From Fimbriimonadaceae bacterium (GTDB lineage: Bacteria; Armatimonadota; Fimbriimonadia; Fimbriimonadales; Fimbriimonadaceae), in the NCBI GenBank assembly GCA_026129685.1, contig JAHCHO010000001.1, positions 1 to 64,000 of the forward strand: 64,000 nt of DNA, read 5' to 3'. The notes beneath the pieces were generated by a model, which saw only the letters and a list, made by a program, of their open reading frames with translations, ran no database searches and was not told the DNA's origin. Shown here in pieces: positions 44,102 through 53,026 of this stretch (positions are counted from its first letter, which is position 1; the number at the start of each line of letters is the position of its first letter). The translations under genes and the position numbers were made by a program.

Positions 44102-44872
44102 ATGGCCGCGTTGAGCAAGGGCGTCCCCCGCACCAGCGAACGTTCCGTGACCGTGCTCGGCGTGGTCGCGCCTCCCCCGATTCGCGTGGAGGGTCCGCGG
44201 TTCTCGGGTTCGCTGGCGACGCTGTTCCAATGCGTACGCGACCGGAAGATCGACCTACGGGGGGTGCCGCTGGCCCCGGTCTGCGAAGCGTATCTGGACT
44301 ACTTGGGCACCTCGTCAAACTGGGACCTGGACGGAGCGGCGACGGCCCTTGAAGCCCTTTCGTATCTTCTCGAACGCAAGGCGTGGATTCTGTTGCCGAC
44401 GCCGGAGGCGGAGCCGGACCTCCAAGAGCCGGTGTCTCTGCCCGAACCCACGACGGACCTCTTCGACGAAGCGATCGCCTCGCTGCGCCAACGCAGGGAC
44501 CTGCGCGAGCGCCTGTTCTTCCGTGGACCCGAACCGGACCAGGATCCGTATGAACCCGCGTCGGAAGCGCGACCGGTCACCGTCAAGGACCTGGCGAGAG
44601 CCTTCGAGCGACTCCTCGCCAAGGCGGCGCCGATCGAGTTCGAACCTCCCACCGAGCGGCGGCGATCGCTCTCGGAGCACATGCGCCTCGTTCTGCGTGC
44701 GCTGAGCCGGGAAGGTTGCACGCTCGAAGACCTTGTTCCGCAACCCTTCACGCGAAGCGAGGCCGTATGGTGGTTCCTGAGCCTGCTCGAGCTGATTCGG
44801 CTGGATCAGGCGTCGGTAAGGCTGAGAGGCGAGGACGTCGTGTTCTCGCGCAAGGAGCGACCGGCGGCGTGA
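44102..44872 (+). CDS. scpA: Segregation and condensation protein A (ScpA)
   Basis: A 256-residue kleisin that bridges SMC heads in chromosome condensation. The N-terminal region (RFSGSLATLFQCVRDRKIDLRGVPLAPVCEAYLDYL, about 30-66) is the ScpA opening, with the usual YLLERKAWILLP (about 89-100) after it. A variable acidic linker leads to the C-terminal winged helix (about 205-255). Pairing with scpB in a GTGA overlap confirms the call. It is divergent from the MarR regulator; smc is not in the window. Confidence 0.9.
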   Translation: MAALSKGVPRTSERSVTVLGVVAPPPIRVEGPRFSGSLATLFQCVRDRKIDLRGVPLAPVCEAYLDYLGTSSNWDLDGAATALEALSYLLERKAWILLPTPEAEPDLQEPVSLPEPTTDLFDEAIASLRQRRDLRERLFFRGPEPDQDPYEPASEARPVTVKDLARAFERLLAKAAPIEFEPPTERRRSLSEHMRLVLRALSREGCTLEDLVPQPFTRSEAVWWFLSLLELIRLDQASVRLRGEDVVFSRKERPAA

Positions 44873-45411
44873 TTCACGAGTTGCCGAACCTGGTCGGACG
44901 CATTGAAGCGGTGCTCTTCGTCGCGGAGGCGCCGGTGAGCCTGCCGTTGCTCGCGCAACTGCTGGCGGTGCCGGAAGGGGTCGTGGAAGAGGGGGTCGCG
45001 CTCTTGAACGCGCGTCTGGCCGACCAGAGTGCGGTCATGGTGCTGCGGATCGCGGGCGGATACCAGCTGAGCACCCGCCCGGAGTACGCGGAACTCGTCG
45101 AGCGATTCCTCAAGCCGCAGCACCAACGTCTTTCGCGCAGCCTTCTCGAGGTCCTTGCGATCGTGGCCTACCGACAGCCGGTCACTCAGTCGGAGGTCGA
45201 GACGGTTCGGGCGGTCCAGAGCGACTACGGCATACGAGTCCTGGTCGAGCGCGGACTCATCAAGGAGGTCGGACGCAAGGAATCGCCCGGTCGGCCGATC
45301 CTCTACGGCACCACCCAGCAGTTCCTGCACCAGCTCAACTTGGACAATCTGGCGGAGTTGCCGGACGTCGAAGGGCGCGACTTCAGCCAGTTGGAGCTGG
45401 ACATCTCCTAG
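44869..45411 (+). CDS. scpB: Segregation and condensation protein B (ScpB)
   Basis: A 180-residue partner of ScpA with two winged-helix domains. LVGRIEAVLFVAEAPVSLPLLAQLL (about 8-32) and LLEVLAIVAYRQPVTQSEVE followed by GLIKEVGRKESPGRPILYGTT are the conserved ScpB segments. The GTG start at 44869 overlaps the scpA stop. Confidence 0.95.
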   Translation: MIHELPNLVGRIEAVLFVAEAPVSLPLLAQLLAVPEGVVEEGVALLNARLADQSAVMVLRIAGGYQLSTRPEYAELVERFLKPQHQRLSRSLLEVLAIVAYRQPVTQSEVETVRAVQSDYGIRVLVERGLIKEVGRKESPGRPILYGTTQQFLHQLNLDNLAELPDVEGRDFSQLELDIS

Positions 45412-45437
45412 GCCGAATCCGGATCGGATCGGCATGA

Positions 45438-45466
45438 TTGACCCCGGACAAGGGACGGCATACTGG
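45438..45466 (+). promoter_or_regulatory. Sigma-70-like promoter for the 159-residue membrane protein
   Basis: TTGACC (45438-45443), a 17-base spacer, and TACTGG (45461-45466), ending five bases before the ATG at 45472. It is the best -35/-10 pair I found in the window and would give a leaderless or near-leaderless transcript. Confidence 0.5.
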
Positions 45467-45471
45467 GCACC

Positions 45472-45951
45472 ATGGACTGGCAAACTCGCGCTCGGGCCAT
45501 CTTCTCCGTGCTCCTCGTCGGGTTCCTCGTGCTCGTGGTCGTGGTGCGGCACGAGCATCGGGAAGCGCTTCACGAGCGCTGGCAGGCTTGGATTCCCATC
45601 GTCTACGCGATCCTCGCCGCACTGGCGTGCTTTGCGAGCCTGGCGGGAGGGCGCCCGCTCCGGATGGCGGCGAGCGCCGTGTTCCTGGCGGGGACGCTCG
45701 TGGGACCGATCGGCCTGTACCTCCATATCGACGGCCAAGTTGACCGCCTTGGGTCGGTGCTCGCGCAGGAGGCGATCGTCGCGCACGCCGATGAGGAAGG
45801 CGAGGAATCCGAGGGCCGATCGTTGGTCGGCAAGAGCGAAGAGCCCGCCCCGCCTCCCCTCGCGCCTTTGGCGTTCGCCGGACTCAGCGCGGTCGGACTG
45901 CTCGTGTCTTGGCCCGGGGGGCGGCGGCGCGCCCCGGCGGGCGAACCATGA
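45472..45951 (+). CDS. Small integral membrane protein, function unknown
   Basis: A 159-residue protein with four predicted membrane segments: IFSVLLVGFLVLVVVV (9-24), IVYAILAALACFASLAG (43-59), AASAVFLAGTLVGPIGLYL (66-84), and LAPLAFAGLSAVGLLVSW (about 129-146). A His-rich stretch (RHEHREALHERW) follows the first segment, and an acidic, possibly extramembrane, loop (DEEGEESEG) precedes the last. No family recognised. Confidence 0.65.
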   Translation: MDWQTRARAIFSVLLVGFLVLVVVVRHEHREALHERWQAWIPIVYAILAALACFASLAGGRPLRMAASAVFLAGTLVGPIGLYLHIDGQVDRLGSVLAQEAIVAHADEEGEESEGRSLVGKSEEPAPPPLAPLAFAGLSAVGLLVSWPGGRRRAPAGEP

Positions 45952-45985
45952 TCACGGGCTGGGCAGCGTGGCCATACTGTCCGCA

Positions 45986-46492
45986 ATGATTCACACCATT
46001 GGCTTCAGTTTGGCGACCCTCGGTGCGGCCGCCTTGGCGATCGTGCTGTTCCTTGCGGTTCCGACCTCGGGGAGCGAACCCGCGAACGGAAAGCCGGGGG
46101 ACGTTCTTGCCGCGAACGACGGGTTCTATTCGGCGCTCAACAAGATGTTCGCGGGCGACCTCGCCGACATGGTGGACGTTTGGTCCCATTCGGAGGACGT
46201 CACCTACATGGGCCCCACGGGCGGGTTCCAGAATGGCTGGACGGCCGTCCTCAAGGATTGGGAGGGGCAGGCGGCGATGAAGCTGGGCGGGCGCGTCGTA
46301 CCCTCGGAAGTCCGGGTGATCGTCGGCCAGAACCTCGCGGTGGTCAACGACTACGAGGAGGGTGAGAACACGAACGCCGACGGCAAGGTGGAGAAGCTCC
46401 GTCTTCGGGCGACCAACGTCTACCGCCTCGAGAACGGCAAGTGGAAGATGGTCGGCCACCATACCGATACCCTGCCGTACCTGGCCAAGTAG
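45986..46492 (+). CDS. Exported NTF2/SnoaL-like (DUF4440-type) protein
   Basis: A 168-residue protein: an N-terminal hydrophobic leader (about 5-30), then a cone-shaped NTF2-like domain (NDGFYSALNKMFAGDLADMVDVWSHSEDVTYMGP, about 44-77; ending LENGKWKMVGHHTDTLP). SnoaL-like proteins bind small hydrophobic ligands or act as isomerases, but the sequence does not identify a substrate. A TACTGT box ends five bases before the ATG. Convergent with mpl. Confidence 0.75.
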   Translation: MIHTIGFSLATLGAAALAIVLFLAVPTSGSEPANGKPGDVLAANDGFYSALNKMFAGDLADMVDVWSHSEDVTYMGPTGGFQNGWTAVLKDWEGQAAMKLGGRVVPSEVRVIVGQNLAVVNDYEEGENTNADGKVEKLRLRATNVYRLENGKWKMVGHHTDTLPYLAK

Positions 46493-46495
46493 CGC

Positions 46496-47938
46496 TCAGG
46501 CAGGGAAGCGTTCGTTGACCCAGGACACCACGCGGTCGACCGCGTCTCCCATTCCGCCGCTCGTCATCATCGCGAGTACGTCACCCGGCCTTAGTCGCGA
46601 CTCCAATTCGGCGAGCGTCTCTTCGGCGTCCCGCACGACCGTCACCGGACGATCGTTTCCTCCGCGAACCAGGGCGGCTATCTCGTCGTGTCCGAGTTGT
46701 TCGTCGGACGACAGACCCTCTAGCTCGGGCGGACTGAAGAGCAAGACCTCCGATGCGTCTGCGAACAGCTCCTGGTACCAGTGCGCCGCCCGACGCGAGC
46801 GAAAACTGAAGGTGTGAGGCTGAAAGAGCGCGACGATGCGGGCGTCGCGATACTGGGCCCGCAACGCGGCCAGAAACGCTCGGGCCTTCACCGCCGAACT
46901 TGAAAGGTCCTCGTAGACCAAGACCCGGGCGCCGGGCGTACGGAGTTCGGCACGTCGCCGAATGCCTTGGAAGCGGGCGACGGCGCCCTCGAACTGCTCC
47001 CAAGAGACCAGTCGGTTGCCGAGAAGGGCCGCCGCGACCCCGGTCACGTTTTGCGCGTTATGCTCGCCCAGGAGCGTCATCTGGACGGTTCGGGCGCCGC
47101 CATCGGGCGTCACCAACCCGAAAGTCGTGGAGTCGCCCTGCCGCGCGACGTCGCGGTAGGACCACGCCCCTTCGCGTCCGTAGGTGATCACCTGGCAGGG
47201 GGCTTCCTGCGCGAGTTCGAGCACGCCTTCCCCGTCGGCGCACGCGACGAGCACGCCGTCGGAAGGCAGTGCCCGCACCAACTCGCGATAGGTCGCTCGG
47301 TAGTCCTCTACGGTCTGGAACACGTTCACGTGATCGTAGGCGAGTGACGTGAGCACCACGATTCTGGGGTTGTAGTGGAGGAATTTCGGGCGCGGGTCCC
47401 AGTTTGCGCTCGGGTACTCGTCGCCTTCCAGAACGAAGACGCTCCCTTGGCCGTGGCCCGCGCCGGCGGGCAAATCGATCGGGACCGCGCCCAGAAACCA
47501 ACTGGGATCCTTGCCGGCCGCCACGAGCACCCAAGCCGCCAAGCTCGCCGTCGTGCTCTTGCCATAGCTTCCGGTGACCACGAGATTCGTCGTATCGCGG
47601 GTCAGTTCGTGAAGGACCTCCGGATAGGAACGGACCTCGACCCGCCCAAGGTCGCGCAAGCGAAACGCCTCTGCGACCTCGGGGTTCGACTCGGGCACGA
47701 GTTTCGCGTGTTTGCCGATGACGACGAGTCCGATGTCCGACGCGATGTTCTCGGCGCGATACCCCTTAATGAAAGGCAGGCCCGCCCGGCGGAGAGCCCC
47801 CGATACGGGTTCGTAGTAGTCGTAGTCCGAGCCGGTAACCCGCCAACCGGCGTTCCGCAGCATGATGGCGACGGCGCTCATGCCCGCTCCGCAGATACCG
47901 ATGAAGTGGGCGTTTCCGGGTTCCAAGGCGAAGCTCAT
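46496..47938 (-). CDS. mpl: Mur ligase family, Mpl-type UDP-MurNAc:tripeptide ligase
   Basis: A 480-residue Mur ligase. HFIGICGAGMSAVAIML (11-27) is the UDP-binding Rossmann motif of MurC/Mpl, GSYGKSTT (123-130) the ATP loop, EGDEYPSA the metal-site segment, and HTFSFRSR near 390 the C-terminal-domain signature. SDYDYYEPVS and EGDEYPSA favour Mpl, which reattaches recycled murein tripeptide to UDP-MurNAc, over MurC. It is coupled by ATGA to the preceding gene. A nearby NamZ-like gene (50595-51773) would also serve cell-wall recycling. Confidence 0.85.
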   Translation of the reverse strand: MSFALEPGNAHFIGICGAGMSAVAIMLRNAGWRVTGSDYDYYEPVSGALRRAGLPFIKGYRAENIASDIGLVVIGKHAKLVPESNPEVAEAFRLRDLGRVEVRSYPEVLHELTRDTTNLVVTGSYGKSTTASLAAWVLVAAGKDPSWFLGAVPIDLPAGAGHGQGSVFVLEGDEYPSANWDPRPKFLHYNPRIVVLTSLAYDHVNVFQTVEDYRATYRELVRALPSDGVLVACADGEGVLELAQEAPCQVITYGREGAWSYRDVARQGDSTTFGLVTPDGGARTVQMTLLGEHNAQNVTGVAAALLGNRLVSWEQFEGAVARFQGIRRRAELRTPGARVLVYEDLSSSAVKARAFLAALRAQYRDARIVALFQPHTFSFRSRRAAHWYQELFADASEVLLFSPPELEGLSSDEQLGHDEIAALVRGGNDRPVTVVRDAEETLAELESRLRPGDVLAMMTSGGMGDAVDRVVSWVNERFPA

Positions 47939-49194
47939 AGCCTGACCTCGGCGGGGGCGAGCTTCAGGGGCCCGCCGTCGAACACGACGCGCGCCCTCAG
48001 CCCTGCGGTCGAGCGCTCCGGCTTCCAGACCGCGACCTGGTGAAAGTCGTCGTCCGTCTCCATCGTCACCTTGTGGACGGGATTGCCGTTCGCGTCCAGA
48101 ATCTGCAGCACCGGCGCATTGGCCCGCGCGCCGGCCGGTCTCGCGATGGAGACGTGGCGCTTGTCAGCGTCCTCGATCCAGGCGTCGAAGCGGACTTCGT
48201 CTCCCTCCTTCGTCCACTGCACCTTGGCGGCGTAGGGGCCATGGAGGGGCGCGGGAAGATCCTGCCCGACCCCCATTCGAATCACGAGGTCTCGATCGCC
48301 GACCGAGAGGTAGGACACGCTCCAATCGTTGAGCGCGCCCGTGGAGGCGGGAAGGGTGGCGACTTCAACGGCGTACTCCCCGGCGGGCAGAACGGCCTTT
48401 CCGTCAACCCCACGCACCCATAGGCTTTCTCCCTTCCGGTTGAGGGTCAGGGCCCCTTGCTTGCGGGGGAAGACGAGGACGCCGTCCGGCCCCGGTAAGG
48501 GGGTCAGGGTGAGTTCCAGGTCCTTGACCGACGGCGCGTACAGGCGACCGTCGGCCATTTGGACGCTCGATTCGAGGGGGACGGTCTCGATCCCCCACTC
48601 GGGGAGGAAACCGGCGTCCCCCCAACCGTCGTAATGTCCGTTGCCGTCGAAGTCCACGGCGATGCCGTCGCGGTTGCCGCGCCCGTCGCCGAGGACGCCA
48701 CTAAGGTTCGCGTCCACGATGGCGACCTTGGTGGACTTCCCGTTCAGGGCCACCGACGCCTCGAAGCACTCGGCGTGCGCGAGAATGAGACCCTCGCGCG
48801 GATGCTGAAGCAGGGCCAGGCGCGCGGGACGCTTGCCGGCAGGCAGGTCGAAGGGCCCGAACACGGTCCAGTCGCCCACTTTGTTCGCGGCCAGCCTTTC
48901 GTCGGGGCCGATCGTCCGGTCGCCGTTCAGGTCGGCGTACAGGGCTTGGATCGCCTCACCCTTCATGTCGGCGACCAAGGCGCGGGTTTCGGTGCCCGCC
49001 GTCAGGGTGAGACGATAGGGGTTCTTCGCCTCGGGAGCGGACACGCCCCCGTCCCCGGGTTGCGGCACGACGACCGCGTCGCCGACGCCGTTCATCGAGA
49101 GGGAAAGCATCTCGGAAACGGTGGCGACCGGGCGCGACTTGAGCGTCACGACGGTCGGAGCGGCAAGGGTCAGGGCGAGGAGAAGCGAGGTCAT
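47935..49194 (-). CDS. Secreted beta-rich protein with EF-hand-like segments, unknown function
   Basis: A 419-residue exported protein with a short leader (MTSLLLALTLAAP). The sequence is mostly beta-strand with two Asp-rich, EF-hand-like loops: ADLNGDRTIGPDERL (about 87-101) and VDFDGNGHYDGWGDAG (about 179-194). No enzyme motif recognised. It is the first gene of the transcript that includes mpl, overlapping it by ATGA. Start at 49194 chosen for the leader; the frame is open for 80 codons further upstream without any leader-like sequence. Confidence 0.65.
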   Translation of the reverse strand: MTSLLLALTLAAPTVVTLKSRPVATVSEMLSLSMNGVGDAVVVPQPGDGGVSAPEAKNPYRLTLTAGTETRALVADMKGEAIQALYADLNGDRTIGPDERLAANKVGDWTVFGPFDLPAGKRPARLALLQHPREGLILAHAECFEASVALNGKSTKVAIVDANLSGVLGDGRGNRDGIAVDFDGNGHYDGWGDAGFLPEWGIETVPLESSVQMADGRLYAPSVKDLELTLTPLPGPDGVLVFPRKQGALTLNRKGESLWVRGVDGKAVLPAGEYAVEVATLPASTGALNDWSVSYLSVGDRDLVIRMGVGQDLPAPLHGPYAAKVQWTKEGDEVRFDAWIEDADKRHVSIARPAGARANAPVLQILDANGNPVHKVTMETDDDFHQVAVWKPERSTAGLRARVVFDGGPLKLAPAEVRL

Positions 49195-49269
49195 AGGCGG
49201 AGACTCCCGATTGTAGAACGTTCGAGCAAGCGGTTCCATTCCGACGAACGCCGGAACCGGGCGCAGACA

Positions 49270-49305
49270 AACGGGGCGACGCGCTTTCGAGCGCGCCGCC
49301 CCGTT
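49270..49305 (-). terminator. Strong hairpin terminator after the pilin-lipoprotein transcript
   Basis: A 15-bp stem with a single mismatch: 49270-49284 pairs with 49291-49305 around a TTTCGA loop. It sits 20 bases after the stop codon of the small lipoprotein gene. On the minus strand it is followed by TTGTCT, so the U-tract is weak. Confidence 0.65.
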
Positions 49306-49324
49306 GCTTTGGCGGATGGGCCGC

Positions 49325-49495
49325 CTAGTTCGAGTCGTCGAACTTCGGCATTCCTCCCTCGGCGAGCTTATCGGCCTTCGCCTTCTGCTCGTCGTAGGTG
49401 GCCTTGGCCTTGTTCGAATCCACTTCGCCCGCACTGCACCCGATGAGGGCGAGGACGGGGAGAGCGAGGACGACCAGAGGGATGAGTTTCCGCAT
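49325..49495 (-). CDS. Small lipoprotein downstream of pseudopilin
   Basis: A 56-residue protein: signal peptide with lipobox LALIGC and lipidated C20, then a charged, Lys/Asp-rich tail (SNKAKATYDEQKAKADKLAEG) that would be a helix. It shares one base with the pseudopilin stop (TAATG), so it is part of that transcript. Function unknown; a pilus-associated envelope anchor is conceivable. Confidence 0.7.
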   Translation of the reverse strand: MRKLIPLVVLALPVLALIGCSAGEVDSNKAKATYDEQKAKADKLAEGGMPKFDDSN

Positions 49496-50457
49496 TAGCT
49501 GCCGAAGGCCCAGAACGGGTAGTTCAGGTTCAGGACGGGCGTCGCGCCAGGGCGGTAGGTGCCCGAGCTGATGCCGCACTTCGTGTTCGCATCCACCGGC
49601 ACACCGTACTCGGCGGCGGTCGGGGTCTTGCTCAGGAAGTTGTTGATCTGGAGGGCCTTGGCCGAGCCGTCGGCAAAGCCGACGACGATCGCGCCGCCGC
49701 TCACGCGGGAGCCATCGTCCTCAGCGAGCGGGTTGCAGGAGGCGTCCGTCTTCTTGAAGTTAGCGGCCCAGAACTCGCGGATGGCCATCGGGTAGACGGT
49801 CTGGGTCGAGAGCGGGTCGTTGGTCGGGTCCACAATAACGGGCGAGTAGTTGATGTTCGGGTTCGAGAACTCGAACAGCAACATCGCGCCGGACACGTTC
49901 GGAATCGCGGACTGGGTACCGCCGAGCCAACTGTTGCGCAGGCGACCGGCCGCCGTCGCGGAGCGCATGTAGGTGTTCAGCGCACCGGTCAGGGCGAGGT
50001 TGATCGCAAAGCCGCCCATGATCTGGCCGTTGTCGGTCCACTGGCGCCAGCCGCCGGTCGCGGCCGGGACGTCCATCTTCGAGCGAGCCGGGTGCTCGAA
50101 CATCTGGACCGACTTGACGTAGGGGAGGACCCACTTCTGCCAGGAGTAGTGGTTCATGCGCCACGGGTAGGGACCCGCGCCCGAACAGCCGTCGCCGTTG
50201 GACGGGGTGTATCCGGCCGCGTTGAGGGCCGGATTCAGGGCGGAGCGCAGGTAGCAGTCGTCGTTACGCGGATAGACGTCGTCGTAGTCCGCGGCGTACA
50301 TCAGGACCGAGAGGCCGATCTGCTTTTGGTTGCTGATTGCAGCCGTCTTCTTGGCGGCGACCTTGGCCTGGGCGAAAACGGGGAAAAGGATGGCGGCGAG
50401 GATCGCGATGATCGCGATCACGACCAGGAGTTCGATTAGCGTGAATGCCTTCTTCAA
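49495..50457 (-). CDS. Type IV pilin-like / type II secretion pseudopilin with prepilin N-terminus
   Basis: A 320-residue pilin-like protein. MKKA|FTLIELLVVIAIIAIL has the prepilin peptidase site after A4 and the conserved Glu at mature position 5. The C-terminal domain includes VGFADGSAKAL, the x9-DG-like motif common in DUF1559-type pilin families of planctomycetes and Armatimonadota. It lacks its own export machinery here; the GspF/PilC protein (7499-8824) is a possible platform. A phased GTTAAC array lies 83-121 bases upstream of its ATG. Confidence 0.9.
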   Translation of the reverse strand: MKKAFTLIELLVVIAIIAILAAILFPVFAQAKVAAKKTAAISNQKQIGLSVLMYAADYDDVYPRNDDCYLRSALNPALNAAGYTPSNGDGCSGAGPYPWRMNHYSWQKWVLPYVKSVQMFEHPARSKMDVPAATGGWRQWTDNGQIMGGFAINLALTGALNTYMRSATAAGRLRNSWLGGTQSAIPNVSGAMLLFEFSNPNINYSPVIVDPTNDPLSTQTVYPMAIREFWAANFKKTDASCNPLAEDDGSRVSGGAIVVGFADGSAKALQINNFLSKTPTAAEYGVPVDANTKCGISSGTYRPGATPVLNLNYPFWAFGS

Positions 50458-50522
50458 CGTGGGTGCTCCGTAGTGTGCGAAGGGATCGCCGCGGCTGCCC
50501 GGTCATGCGATCACCGGAGCAA

Positions 50523-50578
50523 GAAGATGGCTCAGGATTGTTAACGGTTTGTTAACAAATGGCTCTGGGGATGTTAAC
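50523..50578. promoter_or_regulatory. Phased GTTAAC operator-like array upstream of the pilin gene
   Basis: GTTAAC occurs at 50540-50545, 50551-50556 and 50573-50578, spaced 11 and 22 bases, whole helical turns. Two lie in longer perfect palindromes (TTTGTTAACAAA and ATGTTAACAT). On the minus strand the first and last copies each begin a related unit, GTTAACATCCCCAGAGCCAT and GTTAACAATCCTGAGCCAT, offset by 33 bases. The region is far more AT-rich than its surroundings, consistent with a regulated promoter. Confidence 0.6.
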
Positions 50579-50594
50579 ATTCATGGGGAAAACC

Positions 50595-51773
50595 TCAATA
50601 GATGAGGGAGGCGGCGCGTACGGGCGCGAACGCGACGCACTCCTCGCACATCCGCTCCCGTACCCCGTCGAGCGGGGCGAGTGCGTCGATCGCGGCCCGA
50701 AGCCAGCCGTTCCCGGCAAGGATGTCCATGGGCATGAGGCGGTACTCGTACTCGTACGGGGGTTCCTTCCACGCGAACGCGCCGCCCGCTTGGCGGACCA
50801 CCTCTTGGAGGAGCGCGACCGTCGTCAGGACGGGCTCAAAGGTGGACCGGTCGGTGACGTGGAGGTGGCAGCCTTCGCAGACCTGACCGGCGAACTTGTG
50901 GAACGTCGGCTCGAAAGCGTAGGGTCGGAACCAGACTCCGGGAAGGACAAGGCCATTCAGGGCTTCGGCCAGCCTCCAACCGTCGAGATACGGCGCACCG
51001 AAGATCTCGAAAGGACGGGTGGTGCCGCGCCCCTCGCTCAGTTCGGTGGCCTCGAGCAAGCATTGGCCCGGGTAGACCATGGCGGTTTGGACGGTCGGCA
51101 TGTTGGGCGATGGCATCGCCCAGGCGAGGTCGGTTCCGTCGTGGCACTGCTCCCGCACCCATCCTTCCACAGGCACAACCCGAAGGTCACAGCGCGGGAA
51201 GAAGGCGGCCTTGAGATAGCCGGCGATCTCCCCAGCCGTCATTCCGTGGCGCGTGGGAAGAGGATAGAGACCGACGAAACTGGCGAAGGCGGGGTCCAGG
51301 ACGGTGCCTTCCACCATCGCGCCGCCAACAGGATTCACACGATCGAGGACGAGCACCTCGATCCCCAGCCTTTCGCAGGCTTTCATGCAGAGGGCGAGCG
51401 TCCAGATGAAGGTGTAGTAGCGGGCGCCGACGTCCACGATGTCCACGACGAGAGTCTCGATGCCCGCCAGCATGGCGTCGGTGGGCTCACGGTGCTCCCC
51501 GTACAGCGAGTGAAAGCGCAGGCCGGTGCGAGGGTCGTCGTAGCCCTCCCATTCGATCATGTTGTCCTGGGTGTGACCCCAGATACCGTGCTGAGGTCCG
51601 AACCCGGCGACGATCCGAAGGTCGCCCGCCCGATGGAGCGGCAAGAGGTGGTCCAGGAAGTGCCGCAGGTCTTTGGCGATGGAAGCCTGGTTGCAGACCA
51701 CGCCGATAGCCCGTCCCCGAATGGGACCAAAGTCATCTCGGATCAACGCGTCGATCCCGTTGAGGGTCGCCAT
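50595..51773 (-). CDS. DUF1343 / NamZ-like exo-beta-N-acetylmuramidase
   Basis: A 392-residue protein matching DUF1343: GRAIGVVCNQAS near residue 20, FGPQHGIWGHTQDNM near 58-72, DIVDVGARYYTFIWTL near 110-125, DRVNPVGG near 143. NamZ members remove terminal MurNAc from peptidoglycan fragments. I see no signal peptide, so this copy may act in the cytoplasm or be exported differently. Together with Mpl it suggests cell-wall recycling. Confidence 0.85.
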   Translation of the reverse strand: MATLNGIDALIRDDFGPIRGRAIGVVCNQASIAKDLRHFLDHLLPLHRAGDLRIVAGFGPQHGIWGHTQDNMIEWEGYDDPRTGLRFHSLYGEHREPTDAMLAGIETLVVDIVDVGARYYTFIWTLALCMKACERLGIEVLVLDRVNPVGGAMVEGTVLDPAFASFVGLYPLPTRHGMTAGEIAGYLKAAFFPRCDLRVVPVEGWVREQCHDGTDLAWAMPSPNMPTVQTAMVYPGQCLLEATELSEGRGTTRPFEIFGAPYLDGWRLAEALNGLVLPGVWFRPYAFEPTFHKFAGQVCEGCHLHVTDRSTFEPVLTTVALLQEVVRQAGGAFAWKEPPYEYEYRLMPMDILAGNGWLRAAIDALAPLDGVRERMCEECVAFAPVRAASLIY

Positions 51774-51876
51774 CGTTCGAGGCTACCTGCCGTCAAGGTT
51801 CCCGAATCGTCATTTTGGCGGAACCGTCGTCAGAGCGCGCAAACAGGAATCTGGATGCTTTCGGCATAACAGACGG

Positions 51877-52998
51877 GTGCTCGCCACTCTCAGCTTAGCG
51901 TTGACCCTGTCCGCGTCTGCGGCCCCAGCCCACGAGATTGGCTGCGCGATGGCGTACCTCCCCGCTTACGACGCGCGGGCCGCTCTGCTCGCCACGAACG
52001 ATCCCTCCGTTCAAGACAGCGCGCCGATCACGGCGCATCCGAGCGAGAAGCACCTTCGCAACATTCGGCAACTGACGTTTGGCGGCCAGAACGCGGAGGC
52101 GTACTGGAACAAGTCGGGCACCAAGCTGATCTTCCAAACCCGCCAGCCCGGGTTCCCGGACGAGCAGATCTTCACGATGAACGCCGACGGATCGGACAAG
52201 CGGCTCGTCAGCACGGGCGAGGGTCGTTGCACCTGCTCCTACTTCTTCCCGGACGGGAAGCACATCCTCTTCAGCTCCACCCACGAGCTGAACAAGGGTC
52301 CGCAACCGCCGGTTGACATGAGCAAAGGTTACTTCTGGATGGTGAACCCTCAGTTCCGCCTCTACCGAGCGAGGACGGACGGATCACGGCTCGAGAAACT
52401 CCTCGATCGGAACGGCTACATCGCCGAGGCGACGGTCGATCCGAACGGCAAGTTCATCACTTTCACGGGGTCGTTCGACGGAGACCTTGAAATCTATCGA
52501 ATGGACGCCAACGGCAAGAACGTGCGCCGCCTCACCAACGATCCCGGGTACGACGGAGGTCCGTTCGTGAGCTGGGACGGCAAGAAGATCGTGTACCGGC
52601 GCGACCTCATCGAGAGCGATTCGGAACTGCAGGAGTACAAGGCCCTGCTGGCCCAGAACCTGGTCCGTCCCAGCAAGCTCGAGATCTGGATCATGGACGC
52701 GGACGGGAAGAACAAGCGTCAACTCACCAATTTGGGGTGCGCCTCGTTCGCCCCCTTCCTTCACCCGGACGGCAAGCGGGTGATCTTCGCCTCGAACTAT
52801 GGCGACGCACGAGGGAGAGAATTCGACCTGTACACGATCGGCGTGGACGGCAAGAACCTCGAGCGCATCACTTTCGAGGGCGAATTCGACGGCTTCCCCA
52901 TGTTCACGCGGGACGGCAAGCGGCTGGTGTTCGCGTCCAACCGCAACGGCAAGGTGCGGGGCGAAACGAACATCTTCGTCGCCGATTGGGTGAACTGA
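51877..52998 (+). CDS. Secreted TolB-like beta-propeller (PD40 repeats)
   Basis: A 373-residue exported protein. The GTG at 51877 opens a signal peptide (VLATLSLALTLSASAAPA) and is preceded by CATAAC six bases upstream. The body has repeated PD40/TolB blades: MNADGSDKRLVSTG, DPNGKFITFTGSFDGDLEIYRMDANGKNVRRLT, HPDGKRVIFASN, TRDGKRLVFASN, about six in all. There is no TolB N-terminal domain and no Pal/TolA neighbours, so it is a generic binding propeller. Upstream in-frame sequence lacks a plausible start. Confidence 0.8.
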   Translation: MLATLSLALTLSASAAPAHEIGCAMAYLPAYDARAALLATNDPSVQDSAPITAHPSEKHLRNIRQLTFGGQNAEAYWNKSGTKLIFQTRQPGFPDEQIFTMNADGSDKRLVSTGEGRCTCSYFFPDGKHILFSSTHELNKGPQPPVDMSKGYFWMVNPQFRLYRARTDGSRLEKLLDRNGYIAEATVDPNGKFITFTGSFDGDLEIYRMDANGKNVRRLTNDPGYDGGPFVSWDGKKIVYRRDLIESDSELQEYKALLAQNLVRPSKLEIWIMDADGKNKRQLTNLGCASFAPFLHPDGKRVIFASNYGDARGREFDLYTIGVDGKNLERITFEGEFDGFPMFTRDGKRLVFASNRNGKVRGETNIFVADWVN

Positions 52999-53026
52999 CC
53001 GAACGGTTGACTAAACTTGGCGCGGC

